A stretch of 64,000 bases of DNA from Rosistilla ulvae (GTDB lineage: Bacteria; Planctomycetota; Planctomycetia; Pirellulales; Pirellulaceae). A model generated the notes under the pieces. That model worked only from the letters and a program-made list of their open reading frames with translations, made no database searches and had not been told where the DNA came from. A program made the position numbers and the translations under genes. The stretch covers positions 372,001-436,000 of the forward strand of contig NZ_CP036261.1 in the NCBI RefSeq assembly GCF_007741475.1. The letters run 5' to 3'. This document shows positions 63,019 through 64,000 of the stretch, in pieces (position 1 is the first letter of the stretch; every line of letters starts with the position of its first letter).

Positions 63019-64000
63019 ATGAACCAATACCTTCTTCCTTGTCAAGGAGCGTTAATCGTGCTTAATCGTGTGAGCCGAATCGGATTGTTGCAATCGATTC
63101 GAAGACACAAAACGATCGGTGTCGGCAAATTACTGCTCGCATTGCTGTTAGTTGGTGTGGTCGCGGGCAATTCCCAGGGGCAAGATCCTTCGGAATCGAG
63201 CGAAGAGGCGTTGGCGGTTTATGCCGACGCGGCTAATTTCCAGAACAATGGCGCCTTTGACCTCGCGATTGCGGAATGGAAGAAGTTCCTTAAAACGCAC
63301 GCCAAGGACCCGCTTGCATCCAAGGCGGCGCATTATCTGGGGATCAGCCAGATGCGGAAGGAATCGCCCGATTACATGGCCGCTTCCGAAGCGTTCAAGC
63401 AGGCGCTGGCGGCGAAGGATTTTGAGCTGGTCGAAGAGGCGCTCAGCAATCGCGGTTGGTGCCTGTTTGCTGCCGGTCAGAACGATCAAGCGAATCAGGC
63501 GAAACGATTCAGCGAGGCGTTGGCGGTCTTCGATGAGTTGCTGAAGAAGTTTCCCAAGACGACGTTCGCCGATCAGGCGCTCTTTTACAGCGGGGAAGCG
63601 GCCTATGCGTCGGGGAAACCGGCAGCGGCGGTCGGGTATTACCAGCGGTTGATCGATCTGCCAAAGGGGAAGGAGTCGCCGCTGTATTGCGACGCGATCT
63701 ATGCCAATGGCGTTGCGTTGGAGGATCAACAGTTGTGGAAAGAGGCGTTGGTCGCCTACGGCAAATTGGTAACCGGGTGTGCCGATTCGGATCTGTTGCC
63801 CGAGGTGCAGATTCGCCAGGCGGACATCAACGTGCGGTTGGAGCAATTTAAAGAGGCGGCGCCGCTGTTTCGCAAGGTCGCCGATTCCAAGACGCGATTG
63901 TCCGATTACGCGTTGTTCCGATTGGCCTTCTGCGCTGTCCAGTTGCAGGATCCCGACGCGGCTGCAAAGACCTACGATGAATTGATCACCGATTACCCGG
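63019..64000 (+). CDS. TPR-repeat exported protein (3' end beyond the window)
   Basis: At least 327 residues from ATG 63019; a GTG at 63058 is a second possible start. A hydrophobic segment (about residues 37-52, LLLALLLVGVVAG) is a signal peptide or anchor, followed by tetratricopeptide repeats such as ANFQNNGAFDLAIAEWKKF, AAHYLGISQMRKE and ADQALFYSGEAAYASGK. The layout resembles the YbgF/BamD type of periplasmic TPR proteins. The frame runs off the end of the window. Role unknown; a partner-binding scaffold is likely. Confidence 0.85.
   Translation, partial: MNQYLLPCQGALIVLNRVSRIGLLQSIRRHKTIGVGKLLLALLLVGVVAGNSQGQDPSESSEEALAVYADAANFQNNGAFDLAIAEWKKFLKTHAKDPLASKAAHYLGISQMRKESPDYMAASEAFKQALAAKDFELVEEALSNRGWCLFAAGQNDQANQAKRFSEALAVFDELLKKFPKTTFADQALFYSGEAAYASGKPAAAVGYYQRLIDLPKGKESPLYCDAIYANGVALEDQQLWKEALVAYGKLVTGCADSDLLPEVQIRQADINVRLEQFKEAAPLFRKVADSKTRLSDYALFRLAFCAVQLQDPDAAAKTYDELITDYP

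Overview
The window looks like chromosome of a planctomycete, most likely Pirellulaceae (Rhodopirellula/Rosistilla-like). The evidence is three DUF1559 prepilin-like proteins with the family's near-invariant N-terminus, a giant Pirellula/Verrucomicrobium-type membrane dehydrogenase/c-type cytochrome, small carboxypeptidase-regulatory-like lipoproteins next to DUF1559 genes, many non-ATG starts, weak Shine-Dalgarno signals and large intergenic repeat arrays. This assignment comes from protein families alone.

Layout. 1-5.9 kb: 3' part of a PVC cytochrome gene and an ABC exporter. 5.9-13.8 kb (all minus strand): a P-loop kinase, a very repetitive RTX/Gly-Ser-Asp protein, a Crp-family regulator, a protein with three YHS-like Cys modules, an ECF sigma/anti-sigma pair and a DUF2071 protein. 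14-21.7 kb: two DUF1559 genes, a lipoprotein, MsrAB, a VapBC toxin-antitoxin pair and a GNAT acetyltransferase, separated by repeat arrays. 22-23.7 kb: a two-gene operon of a HipA-like kinase and a protein joining a HipA-N-terminal-like region to a HIRAN domain. It resembles a rearranged HipS/HipT module and is the best candidate here for an undescribed system.

23.8-36.9 kb is a 13.1-kb integrative island at the 3' end of a tRNA-Val(TAC) gene. A 20-bp piece of the tRNA end is duplicated at the far side. The island encodes a tyrosine integrase that reads into the tRNA gene, an excisionase-like protein, a 34-residue Cys-rich peptide, a DnaB-like helicase, a replication initiator split by an in-frame stop, and cargo: an MmeI-like fused restriction-modification enzyme followed by a small gene frameshifted at an A7 tract. 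No virion genes were seen, so it resembles a phage satellite or PICI-like element. Insertion separated the tRNA from its apparent terminator, and the island brings a replacement terminator inside the integrase reading frame.

37-64 kb is mostly housekeeping: rpsU, a PQQ-like beta-propeller protein, eno, ribE-rsmA, a sigma factor, a Trm112-like/methyltransferase fusion, a MacB-type ABC pair, an alpha/beta hydrolase, an acyl carrier protein, mnmA, prfB with its +1 programmed frameshift, a TolC-like protein, an anti-sigma-like protein, ruvX, mutL (with the endonuclease motif), an exported aldose 1-epimerase, a XylR-type regulator, a third DUF1559-lipoprotein pair and the start of a TPR protein. 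Two tandem-repeat arrays (3 x 181 bp and 3 x 111 bp) lie between these genes.

All calls were made by reading the sequence and translations; no database search was run.
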